64,000 nt of DNA, taken from assembly GCF_900142805.1 (NCBI RefSeq), contig NZ_FRCF01000008.1:40109-104108 (forward strand), written 5' to 3'. Source of the stretch: Lacicoccus alkaliphilus DSM 16010. GTDB taxonomy: Bacteria; Bacillota; Bacilli; Staphylococcales; Salinicoccaceae. Positions 17,566 through 26,284 of the stretch are shown one piece after another. A model generated the notes under the pieces. The model was given only the letters and a program-made list of their open reading frames with translations, was not told the DNA's origin and ran no database searches. Within the stretch, counting starts at the first letter, position 1. Every line of letters begins with the position of its first letter. The position numbers and the translations under genes were made by a program.

Positions 17566-19383
17566 TCACCCAATAAATAATGGAACAATTTCAAATCCGC
17601 TGTCCGTAATTCTGACGAGCCCTTTATCCGAGAGACGGATCTCAGGGATGACGACCAGCGCGAGTAAGGATAACGTCATGAAGGCATAGTTCAAATTACA
17701 GCCGGCTTTCTCCAGTGCTTCAGAAATGTCCCGGGACTGCTCTGCAACTTCTTCAAACGGTGCATCGGATATCAGCCCTGCGACACGGAGCGGCAGCCGG
17801 GCTTCGCCGGATCCGCTCACCACGGCAATGCCGCCCTGCATGCGGACCACCCGGTTCGCCGCTTCTGCCATTTTTTCACGATCATTGCCGATGACCATCA
17901 GATTGTGGCTGTCATGTGCAACAGTGGTCGCGATTGCAGCCGGCGTCTTGAAACCGAGGCCCTGCAGGATGCCGAAAGCCTGGTTGCCGTTCTTTCCATG
18001 ACGCTCGATCACCGTCATATAACTTAAGTCGCCTTCAAGCTGAAGTTCTCCGTCCACACTCCTCACATCGAGGTGGCGCTCTTTCGTCCCCACCTGATTT
18101 TCAATCAATTGGATCGCACGGACTTTATGCTGTGCACCTTCAGGCACTTCCATCCTGAAATCATCTGCAGTGAACGTTTTGCCTATATGTACGGAATTCA
18201 CCGCTTCCTCCGACAACGGATGGCTGGAGACTTCTACAGTCATCTCTCCGTTTTCCGCAACGACCTTTCCTGCAGCAATCGTCATGCCGACATCCACTTC
18301 CGCAAGGCTGCCCTCCAGAATGACGATATCTGCAAACCTTCCGGGTGCTATGACACCGACATCACCGGAGACACTGAACCGTTCTGCCGTATTGAGCGTG
18401 GCCATCTGTATCGCTGTGACCGGCGGCACACCCTGCTGTATGGCATGGCGGATGACAAAATCCATATGCCCCTCTGCAATCAGGGACTCCGGACTGCGGT
18501 CGTCCGTCACCAGCATCATGCGCCTGGTGTCGAGCCCTTGTTCCGTAAACGCTTTGATCGGCTCTTCCACATCGAGCCACGCAGAACCTCTTCTGAGCTT
18601 TGCATACATGCCGAGCCGGATACGCGCCGCAACATCCTCAGCCGTCGTGATTTCATGGTCGCCGCTGATGCCCGCTGATGCATACGCCGACAACTTTGCG
18701 CCGTCTTCTGCCGGCCATGTATAATGACCGTCCGCAACTTTGCCGTTCCTGATCGTCGTCTCAAGGATCGACATCATCTTATCGTCACCGTAGACGACAC
18801 CCGGGAAGTTCATCACTTCCCCGAGCGCATTCACATCGTCCCCCCATGAGAAAGCTTCCGCCACTTCGTCCGGGCCGATTTCAGCACCGTTCGTCTCGAA
18901 CTTGGCATCTGTCGACGGGACCGAGGACGGCACCTGCATGTAGGCAGCCATCGGTGTGCGGCGCGCTTCTTCAAGCATATATCTGAGGCCCGGGAGCCCG
19001 AGGACATTTGTGATTTCATGCGCATCGAAGAAACCGCCCGTCGTTCCCCGTGGCATGACCGCCCTGGAGAACTGGGCAGGCGTGAGCTGCGTACTTTCTA
19101 TATGGCAGTGGCCGTCAAGGAAACCCGGCGCCACATACCTGTTCGCCGCGTCGATGATTTCCGTGTCCTCACCGGTAGTATGGGTGGCGTCATTCCCGAC
19201 ATACGCAATCCTCGAATTTTTTACAGCGATATCGGTGGCAGGCAGAACCTCCCCGGAAATGACATTGACAAGCTTGGCATTTTTAATCACCAGTGTCGCT
19301 GCCTCATCCCCTCTTGCCACTGCCGCCAGTTCCCTTATCGATTCCGCCCTCGGCGGCCTTTGGAATCCTTCAACTTCTTTCAT
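17566..19383 (-). CDS. ade: Adenine deaminase
   Basis: A 605-residue amidohydrolase-superfamily enzyme turning adenine into hypoxanthine plus ammonia. It shows the metal motif DGHCHIES near residue 85, PRGTTGGFFDAHEITNVLG, the DEAD-like LVTDDRSPE stretch in the barrel and a full C-terminal adenine-deaminase domain (THDSHN-like AHDSHNLMVIG). The reading frame extends to 19452, but AAGGAG fits the ATG at 19383 (or 19389). It provides purine salvage and nitrogen. Together with purC, guaBA and the PucR-controlled hydrolase the window is rich in purine functions, though they are not one operon. Confidence 0.93.
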   Translation of the reverse strand: MKEVEGFQRPPRAESIRELAAVARGDEAATLVIKNAKLVNVISGEVLPATDIAVKNSRIAYVGNDATHTTGEDTEIIDAANRYVAPGFLDGHCHIESTQLTPAQFSRAVMPRGTTGGFFDAHEITNVLGLPGLRYMLEEARRTPMAAYMQVPSSVPSTDAKFETNGAEIGPDEVAEAFSWGDDVNALGEVMNFPGVVYGDDKMMSILETTIRNGKVADGHYTWPAEDGAKLSAYASAGISGDHEITTAEDVAARIRLGMYAKLRRGSAWLDVEEPIKAFTEQGLDTRRMMLVTDDRSPESLIAEGHMDFVIRHAIQQGVPPVTAIQMATLNTAERFSVSGDVGVIAPGRFADIVILEGSLAEVDVGMTIAAGKVVAENGEMTVEVSSHPLSEEAVNSVHIGKTFTADDFRMEVPEGAQHKVRAIQLIENQVGTKERHLDVRSVDGELQLEGDLSYMTVIERHGKNGNQAFGILQGLGFKTPAAIATTVAHDSHNLMVIGNDREKMAEAANRVVRMQGGIAVVSGSGEARLPLRVAGLISDAPFEEVAEQSRDISEALEKAGCNLNYAFMTLSLLALVVIPEIRLSDKGLVRITDSGFEIVPLFIG

Positions 19384-19572
19384 TTCCATCTGCTCCTTTA
19401 CCGTGATTGAATCATCGTTTCCAATCATTTTACCATCAATCAGCCGACGCACACAGGCAAATCGATTGGAATAAAGCGATTATAAAGTGGTATAATTCAA
19501 AAAGCTTATATACATTTAAAAGCATTCACCTTAAACTTGAATATTGCTGTATATTAACGGAGGATTGAACGA

Positions 19573-20070
19573 ATGGGCATTCTGCACGTCTTGAAACTGA
19601 GCCTCGCGGCACCGTCCCGACGGGCTGTTTTCCAACTGAACCGCGTGAAGACCAAACATTTTTTCGGATACATATTGTTACTTCTTTTACTGATATTCCT
19701 GCCAAACGGCCTCCAGCTCATCGCCGATTCGGTGAACAGCGGAAGGTTTGCACAGGAATATCTGATCATACTGATACTGTACCCGTCACTCGTCATACTT
19801 TTCGGCATTCTGGCGGTCTCGCTGCTTGCATCGCTCGGCCTGCTGTTCAGGCGGCTGACCGGCAGGAAGCTGGTCTATCCCCTCCTGTGGAGGATGACTG
19901 TGTATGCCCTGACATACCCCGTCATCATCTTCACCATTTTTGAGCTGTTGGACGTCACCTTCCCATATATGAGTCTGCTGTTGTTGATTTTATTCATCCT
20001 CATATTCTTCAGGATGATCCTCGTCTACCCGAAAGCCCGGAAAAGGACAGATAATAATGAAGCAACTTAA
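19573..20070 (+). CDS. Small membrane protein, DUF1189-like
   Basis: A 165-residue protein with four hydrophobic segments, beginning with an amphipathic stretch (LKLSLAAPSRRAVFQLNRVK) and ending in a charged tail. The opening and the TYALTYPVIIF segment recall the DUF1189 family (YvdJ-like), whose members are usually longer; the match is from memory and modest. A CGGAGG site precedes the ATG. It is 24 bases upstream of the MFS gene and probably co-transcribed with it. Confidence 0.6.
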   Translation: MGILHVLKLSLAAPSRRAVFQLNRVKTKHFFGYILLLLLLIFLPNGLQLIADSVNSGRFAQEYLIILILYPSLVILFGILAVSLLASLGLLFRRLTGRKLVYPLLWRMTVYALTYPVIIFTIFELLDVTFPYMSLLLLILFILIFFRMILVYPKARKRTDNNEAT

Positions 20071-20094
20071 ATAACAATGAAGGTGGAGAGTGTC

Positions 20095-21369
20095 ATGAAA
20101 GCAACTGATGAAACAATCCAGGTCTATATGGATTCACCGGAGAAGCGGCAGCAATTATACAGGCGGACTTTGATCATCGTCGTCATCTCCCAGATTTTCG
20201 GCGGCGCCGGCCTTGCGGCAGGCATCACCGTCGGTGCACTGCTTGCCGGGGAGATGCTCGGGACGAATGCACTTGCGGGGCTGCCGGCAGCATTATTCAC
20301 ATTGGGTTCTGCAGGGGCGGCATTCGCAGTCGGGAGATTGTCGAACCGCTTCGGCAGACGCACGGGACTCGCCGCAGGCTTCATCACCGGAGGCGTCGGC
20401 TCCCTCGGTGTCGTCATTGCCGCCGTGACCGGCAGTATATTCCTGCTGTTCCTCTCCCTCCTCATTTATGGGGCGGGGACGGCGACCAACCTGCAGGCAC
20501 GATACGCAGGGACGGATCTAGCGACGAAAAAGCAGCGCGGCACCGCAGTCAGCATCGCCATGTTCTCCACTACGTTCGGTGCTGTAGCGGGGCCGAACCT
20601 GGTGGATGTCATGGGCAGATTCGCACGCTCCCTTGGGATCCCCGAGCTCGCCGGGCCCTTCATCCTGGCCGCTGCGGCATTCCTGATTGCAGGATTGGTC
20701 TTATTCATCTTCCTGCGCCCCGACCCGTTCCTCATCGCCCTGAAACTCAATGAACACAGAACCGTCCCCGACACAGATGAATTACAGGCTTCCGGGGCAG
20801 TGAACAGAAGAACCATCGCAACCGGCGCTGTCGTCATGGTATTGACCCAGGTCGTGATGGTCGCCATCATGACGATGACACCGATACATATGGGCTACCA
20901 CGGTCATACACTGCAGGCCATCGGCATGGTCATCGGCTTCCATATTGCTGCAATGTATCTGCCTTCGCCGCTCACAGGCATCCTGGTCGATAAGCTCGGA
21001 CGCCCCTTCATGGCCGTGGCAGCAGGTGTGACACTACTTGCTTCGGGTCTTGTTGCAGCCTTCGCACCGGGCGGGTCGGTCCTTCTGATGACATTGGCAC
21101 TCATCCTGCTCGGACTCGGCTGGAACTTCGGACTGATCAGCGGCACGGCGATGATCGTCGATTCGACCGGGCCGGCGAACCGTGCCAAAACACAGGGGAC
21201 TGTGGATGTCTTCATCGCTCTCGGCGGCGCTTCCGGCGGTGCAATGTCCGGCATGGTGGTCGCGGGCGCCGGCTTTGAAATCCTGTCACTCACCGGCGGC
21301 CTCCTTTCCCTGATACTCATCCCGATCATACTCAGGACCATAAAAGAGAATAATGGTGCAGCAGGTTAA
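20095..21369 (+). CDS. MFS transporter
   Basis: A 424-residue major-facilitator protein with about twelve helices. It shows the loop 2-3 signature GRLSNRFGRRTGL and its repeat LVDKLGRPFMAV in the second half, plus Gly/Ala-rich helices throughout. The reading frame begins at 20077, but the GGTGGAG site lies inside that extension, so ATG 20095 is used. The substrate is not evident; drug or metabolite efflux is the usual guess for such proteins. The DUF1189-like gene lies directly upstream and a strong terminator follows. Confidence 0.9.
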   Translation: MKATDETIQVYMDSPEKRQQLYRRTLIIVVISQIFGGAGLAAGITVGALLAGEMLGTNALAGLPAALFTLGSAGAAFAVGRLSNRFGRRTGLAAGFITGGVGSLGVVIAAVTGSIFLLFLSLLIYGAGTATNLQARYAGTDLATKKQRGTAVSIAMFSTTFGAVAGPNLVDVMGRFARSLGIPELAGPFILAAAAFLIAGLVLFIFLRPDPFLIALKLNEHRTVPDTDELQASGAVNRRTIATGAVVMVLTQVVMVAIMTMTPIHMGYHGHTLQAIGMVIGFHIAAMYLPSPLTGILVDKLGRPFMAVAAGVTLLASGLVAAFAPGGSVLLMTLALILLGLGWNFGLISGTAMIVDSTGPANRAKTQGTVDVFIALGGASGGAMSGMVVAGAGFEILSLTGGLLSLILIPIILRTIKENNGAAG

Positions 21370-21372
21370 AAA

Positions 21373-21410
21373 CACACCCGGGTTGAAGACAGCTTCAACC
21401 CGGGTGTTCA
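21373..21410. terminator. Bidirectional intrinsic terminator
   Basis: ACACCCGGGTTGAAG and CTTCAACCCGGGTGT form a 15-bp perfect stem between the convergent MFS and FAD monooxygenase genes. Confidence 0.88.
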
Positions 21411-21423
21411 TATTTCCATACTT

Positions 21424-22944
21424 TCATCCGTCTTTGCCTCCGGAGAGGCCCCGAATCCGGTAATCCGCCAACATGGTGCGTATGGCATCGGGATTTTCAT
21501 GCTTTGCTGCGGCAGAAATATACCCGTCCGGCCGCACCAAATATATTGAGTCTTCCTCTATTCCTGTACCTTTCATAGATTCATCCCACGGCATATGAAA
21601 GACTGAAAGGCACGCTTCATCCGCAAGCCTCTCCACCTCTCCCGTCAATTTCCCATAGACGTGGATCTGCCAGTCGAGGGATCTGAGCGGCCGGTGGTTG
21701 TTCACTTCGCCCCGCCCGGTCCAGGGCAGACGGTCCCCGCCCTTCACTTTCCCGGCTTCTCCCGCACTGAGCCCGCTCTCCTGATATTCGATGTGGATCT
21801 GGGAAAGCGTCCTGAACAGCCTCGCCTTCATATTATCGAAGCGCAGGAGGCGCGGGATGAAGACGGGGATCACAAAGTTCCTCAAATGCTGCTTATTCAC
21901 CATGAACCTGAACAACCGGTCCGTCGTGTTCAAAAGTGTACGGGCAAATTTGATGCGTTCCGCTTCATAAGTGTCGAGAATCCCCTCTGCCGCTCTCCCT
22001 TTTAAAACCGCGCTCAGCTTCCAGGCCAGATTCACCGCATCACCGATACCGGTGTTCATCCCCTGGCCGCCGGCAGGACTGTGGACATGACCGGCATCAC
22101 CGACCAGAAAGACACGCCCCCTCCTGAATGATTCAGCCACTCGATGGTGCGAGCGGTAGGCAGAGTACCAGTTCACTTTTTTTATTTTCACCGGGAGTAT
22201 ATTCTCTGCGTGAGCCCTCATCCCTGAAAAATCGCGGGGCGCCTCCCCGTCCGCCATGTATTCATCGGGGATCACGCCGATGAGCCTGACCTGACCGATC
22301 GTCCTGATGGGAAAGCCCAGGCAGAAGTTCTCATCACGGAAGCCGATGGACGGACTTTCCATCAACGTCTCACTTTCAACATCCGCCACAAAGAACACCG
22401 GGTGGTATGTGCCGCCGGCAAATTCTATATCCAGTGCTTTCCGTACAGTACTGGAGGCACCGTCACAACCGCAGATGTAGGCGTACTCTTCAGTCACGGT
22501 GCCGCCCGGCGTCTCTATCTCGGCCTCCACCACCTCTCCGTCATCCCTGAAATGCTTCAATTCATGACGCCATCTGACCTCATGTCCCGCTTCATTCAAT
22601 GCATCGACCAGTATCCTTTCATGCACATCCTGGGGCAGGATGAGCACATAAGGGAATTCACTCATCTCCCGGCCGATCAGACCCATGGGAATTTGAGCCA
22701 TATGGTTTTTATTTTTGAAGAAATTGACTTCATTGACGATCATTCCGTTGATCACTATCTTATTGACGATACCCAGCTGCTCATAGAGTTCAAGCGTTCT
22801 GGCCTGGATGGCCATTGCCCGCGAAGTGGTTCCGGGCCCCTCATCCCTGTCTATGATGGTGAACGGTGTGCCCTGCCTGCTCAAAGAGATCGCAAGGGCA
22901 AGCCCGCTCGGCCCGGCGCCGGATATCAAAACCTTTTTTTCCAT
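21424..22944 (-). CDS. FAD-dependent aromatic-ring-type monooxygenase (PheA/TfdB-like)
   Basis: A 506-residue class A flavoprotein monooxygenase. It has the Rossmann motif GAGPSGLALA (about 8-17), a central CGCDGASSTVRKAL (DG motif) and VFLVGDAGHVHSPAGGQGMN (GD motif, near 280), then a C-terminal thioredoxin-like tail common in phenol hydroxylases and polyketide oxygenases. It uses NAD(P)H and O2 to hydroxylate an aromatic or polyketide substrate. GGAGG fits the ATG at 22944; upstream in-frame starts lie in or before that site. It is monocistronic, and its relation to the meta-cleavage genes at 55-64 kb is only possible. Confidence 0.88.
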   Translation of the reverse strand: MEKKVLISGAGPSGLALAISLSRQGTPFTIIDRDEGPGTTSRAMAIQARTLELYEQLGIVNKIVINGMIVNEVNFFKNKNHMAQIPMGLIGREMSEFPYVLILPQDVHERILVDALNEAGHEVRWRHELKHFRDDGEVVEAEIETPGGTVTEEYAYICGCDGASSTVRKALDIEFAGGTYHPVFFVADVESETLMESPSIGFRDENFCLGFPIRTIGQVRLIGVIPDEYMADGEAPRDFSGMRAHAENILPVKIKKVNWYSAYRSHHRVAESFRRGRVFLVGDAGHVHSPAGGQGMNTGIGDAVNLAWKLSAVLKGRAAEGILDTYEAERIKFARTLLNTTDRLFRFMVNKQHLRNFVIPVFIPRLLRFDNMKARLFRTLSQIHIEYQESGLSAGEAGKVKGGDRLPWTGRGEVNNHRPLRSLDWQIHVYGKLTGEVERLADEACLSVFHMPWDESMKGTGIEEDSIYLVRPDGYISAAAKHENPDAIRTMLADYRIRGLSGGKDG

Positions 22945-23189
22945 AGTCATGCCTCCTGTAATTCTGTCGTATATCATCCGCAGCCATTCTTACTGTATCC
23001 ATACCCTTCGTGCGTGGATATAAGGCCCGGGACGCCGAAATATATGAGGCAACACAGGGAAAATCGACTGACACTCATGATCCACCCCCAAAAAATTTTG
23101 ACAATTATGTGAAATAGCTATAAAATTCAAGTATATAGAAAAGTCTTTATTTTCATTTTATATCAATAGATGACGGGGAGGGTTTTTTG

Positions 23190-23966
23190 ATGGCTGATGA
23201 AGAGAAAAAGTTTTCAAGACGTGATTTCCTTAAGACTTCCGGGGTTGCGGCAGGCGGCATCGTGGGTGGTGCCATGTTCGGCGGTGTGGTCGGCAGCCTG
23301 TATACTTCGGATCAGGAGACGGATACGGCGGATCAGGAGACAGATACGGAAAGCTCACTGACGCATGGCGCACCCCTTGATGATGCCCGGACTTATTTCA
23401 GCAGGCGTGAAGATTTCGAAACACTCGCGGCTGCGACTGAAGTGATATACCCTGAGGATGATAACGGGCCCGGCGCAATCGAGCTGGGGGTGCCTTATTT
23501 CATCGACAGGCAATGCAATGAATTCTGGGGCAGGAACGCCAGGGAATATATGATGGGGCCGTATGATTATACTGCCTCGTCAACGCATGGTTACCAGGCT
23601 AAGATCACACGTGCCGAAATGCTGCTCAACGGTGTACGCCGTTTGCGTGAAGTCAGTCAGGAAGATCATGATGACGAATTTTATGACTTGGATGAAGATA
23701 CGCAGATCGGCATCCTCGAGGATTTTGAAGCCGGCGACGTCGAAGTGCCGGGAGCGGCCGGGGGCGATTTCTTCAGCCTGCTGCGCACCATGACGATCCA
23801 GGGTGTTTATGCGGATCCGGTTTACGGCGGCAACCGCGATTACGGCGGATGGCGGATGATCCAGTTCCCGGGGCCGCGCATGGGATGGATCAATGAAATC
23901 GAGTCGGAGGAGTTTCAGGAAATCGAGCCTGAAGGCCTGCGTACGTACCAAGGAGGAGGAATGTAG
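23190..23966 (+). CDS. Tat-exported small subunit of a gluconate-2-dehydrogenase-like complex
   Basis: The 258-residue protein begins with a clear twin-arginine signal (SRRDFLKTSG, then a Gly/Ala-rich stretch). A repeat-like acidic spacer (DQETDTADQETDTE) follows, then a gluconate_2-dh3 domain from about residue 70 with TEVIYPEDDNGPGA, RDYGGWRMIQFPGPR and the C-terminal QGGGM. In the known membrane dehydrogenases this subunit carries the flavoprotein through the Tat system and stabilises it. Its stop is directly followed by the next gene's ATG, so the two are coupled. The GGGGAGGG site fits ATG 23190. Confidence 0.9.
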   Translation: MADEEKKFSRRDFLKTSGVAAGGIVGGAMFGGVVGSLYTSDQETDTADQETDTESSLTHGAPLDDARTYFSRREDFETLAAATEVIYPEDDNGPGAIELGVPYFIDRQCNEFWGRNAREYMMGPYDYTASSTHGYQAKITRAEMLLNGVRRLREVSQEDHDDEFYDLDEDTQIGILEDFEAGDVEVPGAAGGDFFSLLRTMTIQGVYADPVYGGNRDYGGWRMIQFPGPRMGWINEIESEEFQEIEPEGLRTYQGGGM

Positions 23967-25724
23967 ATGGCTGAAGAACTGGATAGAGTGGATGTCGTCG
24001 TCGTCGGTACCGGATGGGCCGGCGGTGTGGTCAGTGCAGAACTCGCGAAAGCAGGTAAAGATGTCGTTGCCCTCGAAAAAGGTGAGGAAAAAGTCCGCAG
24101 CGACTATATTGGTGTAAAAGATGAACTGAGGTTCGACAACCGCTATGACATCATGCAGAACTTGAGGGGCGACACCGTCACTTCAAGGAATGAAGTCGAT
24201 GAAACGGCACTGCCGATCCGATCACCGCAGACGATGCAGATCGGTATAGACACCGGCGGTGCGAGCGTACACTGGGCGGGTGCGACTTACAGGTACTGGC
24301 CCTATGAATTTGAAATGCGCAGCCAGACCATCGACCGTTACGGTGAAGATAAAATCCCTGAAGATATGAACCTTCAGGACTGGGGCATTACATACGAAGA
24401 GATGGAGCCCTATTATGAACAATGGGAATACATGGCGGGCATTGCTGGTGAGCAGGATCCGCTGGCACCGGAACGCAATCAGCCATGGCCGAACCCGCCG
24501 ATGATGGAAACACCGTCACTCAGGCTGTTCAAGGAAGCGGCAAGCAACCTCGGTCTGCATCCTTATCAGCTCGCTGCAGGAAACATGACGGAGAACTATG
24601 AAAATCCGGACGGTGAAGTGCTCAACACATGCATGTACTGCTCCTACTGTACAAGGCACGGTTGTGACTTCGATGCAAAATCGGACCCGATTGCGACAGT
24701 GATCAAGACGGCCAACCGTCATGATAATTTCGAATTGAGGCACAAGGCGAACGTACGCCGCGTGCTGTATGATGAAGATGAAAATATGGCGACAGGTGTA
24801 CTCTACGTGGATGAGAATACAGGGCTGGAATATGAGCAGCCTGCAGATGTCGTCGTCCTTGCCGCGTTCGCATTCGCAAACAACCGTCTCCTCATGCTCT
24901 CGGGCATCGGGGAACAGTATGATCCGGAAACAAGGGAAGGCACACTCGGCCGTAACTTCAACGGTCAGTACAACCATGCTTTCCACGGTGCAACCGGGTA
25001 CTTTGAAGATGAACAGTTCAACCTCTACATGGGGGCCGGTGCCCTGGGTGCAACACTGAGTGATTATGCAGCGGACAACTTCGACCACAGCGACCTCGAT
25101 TTCCTTGGCGGCGGTGCCATCGAACTGAGGCAGTACGGCTTTGCCGCAATAACCAGCAGCAACAATGTGCCCGGTGACACACCAAACTGGGGCAGGGAGT
25201 ATAAAGATGCCTCCCTGCATTATGCATACCGCACCTTGACGATCTGGTACACGTCGAATGCCATGTCCTACTGGCACAACTACGTAGACCTTGATCCGAA
25301 CTATACCGATGAATACGGCGATCCGCTGCTGCGTGTCACCTATAAATTCGGTGACAACGAAAGGAACATCGCCGAGTTCGGCATTGAAAGATGTACAGAA
25401 ATCATGGAAGAGATGGGCGCGGATACAGTAGAATCCGGGTCCGTGCCGGATGAGTTCAACCATGTCTACAGCGGTGGACACTATACAGGCGGTGTGGTCA
25501 TGGGGGACGACCCTGAAACTTCGGTCGTAAACAGCTACCTGCAGATGTGGGATGTCGACAACCTGTTCGTCGTCGGCGGCTCCGCCTTCCCTCAGCACGG
25601 CGGACACCACCCGACACCGACGATCGGTGCACTGGCCTACCGTGCCGCTGAAGGTATACAGATGTACATGGATGAGGAAGAAGGTCAGCTCGTCCAGGCT
25701 AAAAACAGAAGGAATATCACCTGA
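23967..25724 (+). CDS. GMC-family FAD dehydrogenase, large subunit
   Basis: A 585-residue flavoprotein with VVVGTGWAGGVVSAELAK (FAD-binding) at 10-27, GGASVHWAG near 97-105, and a C-terminal GMC domain with GGHYTGGVVMG and HHPTPTIGALAYR, which supply the catalytic His. It lacks its own signal peptide and probably leaves the cell with the Tat subunit encoded just before. Residues 222-233 read CMYCSYCTRHGC, four cysteines spaced CX2CX2CX4C, suggesting an iron-sulfur cluster, as in some GMC dehydrogenases. No cytochrome subunit follows. The substrate (sugar acid, alcohol or sugar) is unknown. Confidence 0.9.
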   Translation: MAEELDRVDVVVVGTGWAGGVVSAELAKAGKDVVALEKGEEKVRSDYIGVKDELRFDNRYDIMQNLRGDTVTSRNEVDETALPIRSPQTMQIGIDTGGASVHWAGATYRYWPYEFEMRSQTIDRYGEDKIPEDMNLQDWGITYEEMEPYYEQWEYMAGIAGEQDPLAPERNQPWPNPPMMETPSLRLFKEAASNLGLHPYQLAAGNMTENYENPDGEVLNTCMYCSYCTRHGCDFDAKSDPIATVIKTANRHDNFELRHKANVRRVLYDEDENMATGVLYVDENTGLEYEQPADVVVLAAFAFANNRLLMLSGIGEQYDPETREGTLGRNFNGQYNHAFHGATGYFEDEQFNLYMGAGALGATLSDYAADNFDHSDLDFLGGGAIELRQYGFAAITSSNNVPGDTPNWGREYKDASLHYAYRTLTIWYTSNAMSYWHNYVDLDPNYTDEYGDPLLRVTYKFGDNERNIAEFGIERCTEIMEEMGADTVESGSVPDEFNHVYSGGHYTGGVVMGDDPETSVVNSYLQMWDVDNLFVVGGSAFPQHGGHHPTPTIGALAYRAAEGIQMYMDEEEGQLVQAKNRRNIT

Positions 25725-25735
25725 TCATGAACAGC

Positions 25736-25768
25736 AAACCCCCTTTGAACAGTCAAAGGGGGTTTTTA
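25736..25768. terminator. Bidirectional terminator overlapping the msrA stop
   Basis: AAACCCCCTTTGA pairs with TCAAAGGGGGTTT across a short loop and is flanked by A and T runs. The msrA stop codon (25753-25755) lies inside the hairpin. Confidence 0.9.
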
Positions 25769-26232
25769 TATTTATTCAATAGGTTTACCGGGATATGGCA
25801 GTAGTCGTCCGGGTGCTTATCAAGCCGGTCCTGGTGTGTTTCGGCGCTTTTCACGTAGTTTTCAAGGGGCCTCACTTCCACAGCAATCCGCTCATGGTCG
25901 CACCGTCCCTTCAGAAAGGCTTCGGCCTGCTCAAGATGTTTTGGATCTTCGCTGTAGAAGCCCGTCCTGTACTTCTCCCCGACATCCTCCCCCTGCCGGT
26001 TCACACTGTATGGATCGATGATTTCGAATAAATGACCCATCAAATTTTCAACAGTGGCCGCATCGGGGTCAAATACCGTTTTCACACATTCCGCATAGCC
26101 GTCATATTCACCCTCAAGTGAACTCGTCCTGCCATTCGCCCTGCCGGCTTCCGTCGACACGACTCCAGGCAGTGTCTTTACGAAGGCCTGGACACCCCAA
26201 AGGCATCCGCCGGCGAGATATACTGTTTCCAA
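25753..26232 (-). CDS. msrA: Peptide-methionine (S)-S-oxide reductase MsrA
   Basis: A 159-residue MsrA that reduces methionine-S-sulfoxide in proteins. The active-site segment reads GGCLWG rather than the usual GGCFWG, with the nucleophilic Cys at residue 10. Other family features are present: EYDGYAECVKTVFDP, DPYSVNRQGEDVGEKYRTG and a C-terminal HQDRLDKHPDDYC whose Cys may be a resolving cysteine. The start is TTG at 26230-26232 behind GAGGGGG. The stop lies within the shared terminator hairpin. Confidence 0.9.
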   Translation of the reverse strand: METVYLAGGCLWGVQAFVKTLPGVVSTEAGRANGRTSSLEGEYDGYAECVKTVFDPDAATVENLMGHLFEIIDPYSVNRQGEDVGEKYRTGFYSEDPKHLEQAEAFLKGRCDHERIAVEVRPLENYVKSAETHQDRLDKHPDDYCHIPVNLLNKYKNPL

Positions 26233-26255
26233 GCTCTTTCCCCCTCATCAAATGA

Positions 26256-26280
26256 ACATCTCCCCGCTGCGGGGAGATGT
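26256..26280 (-). terminator. Terminator at the end of the SAM-controlled operon
   Basis: ACATCTCCCC and GGGGAGATGT form a 10-bp stem with a five-base loop, five bases after the ligase stop codon. The T-run on the minus strand is weak (TTCATTT). Confidence 0.65.
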
Positions 26281-26284
26281 CCCA

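Noticed and set aside
24516..25610. A 364-codon open frame on the minus strand opposite the GMC dehydrogenase gene
   Set aside because: It lies wholly inside a well-supported gene in the opposite direction, has no ribosome site, and its translation is rich in Cys, Val and His with no recognisable domain. It is a product of the host gene's codon use.
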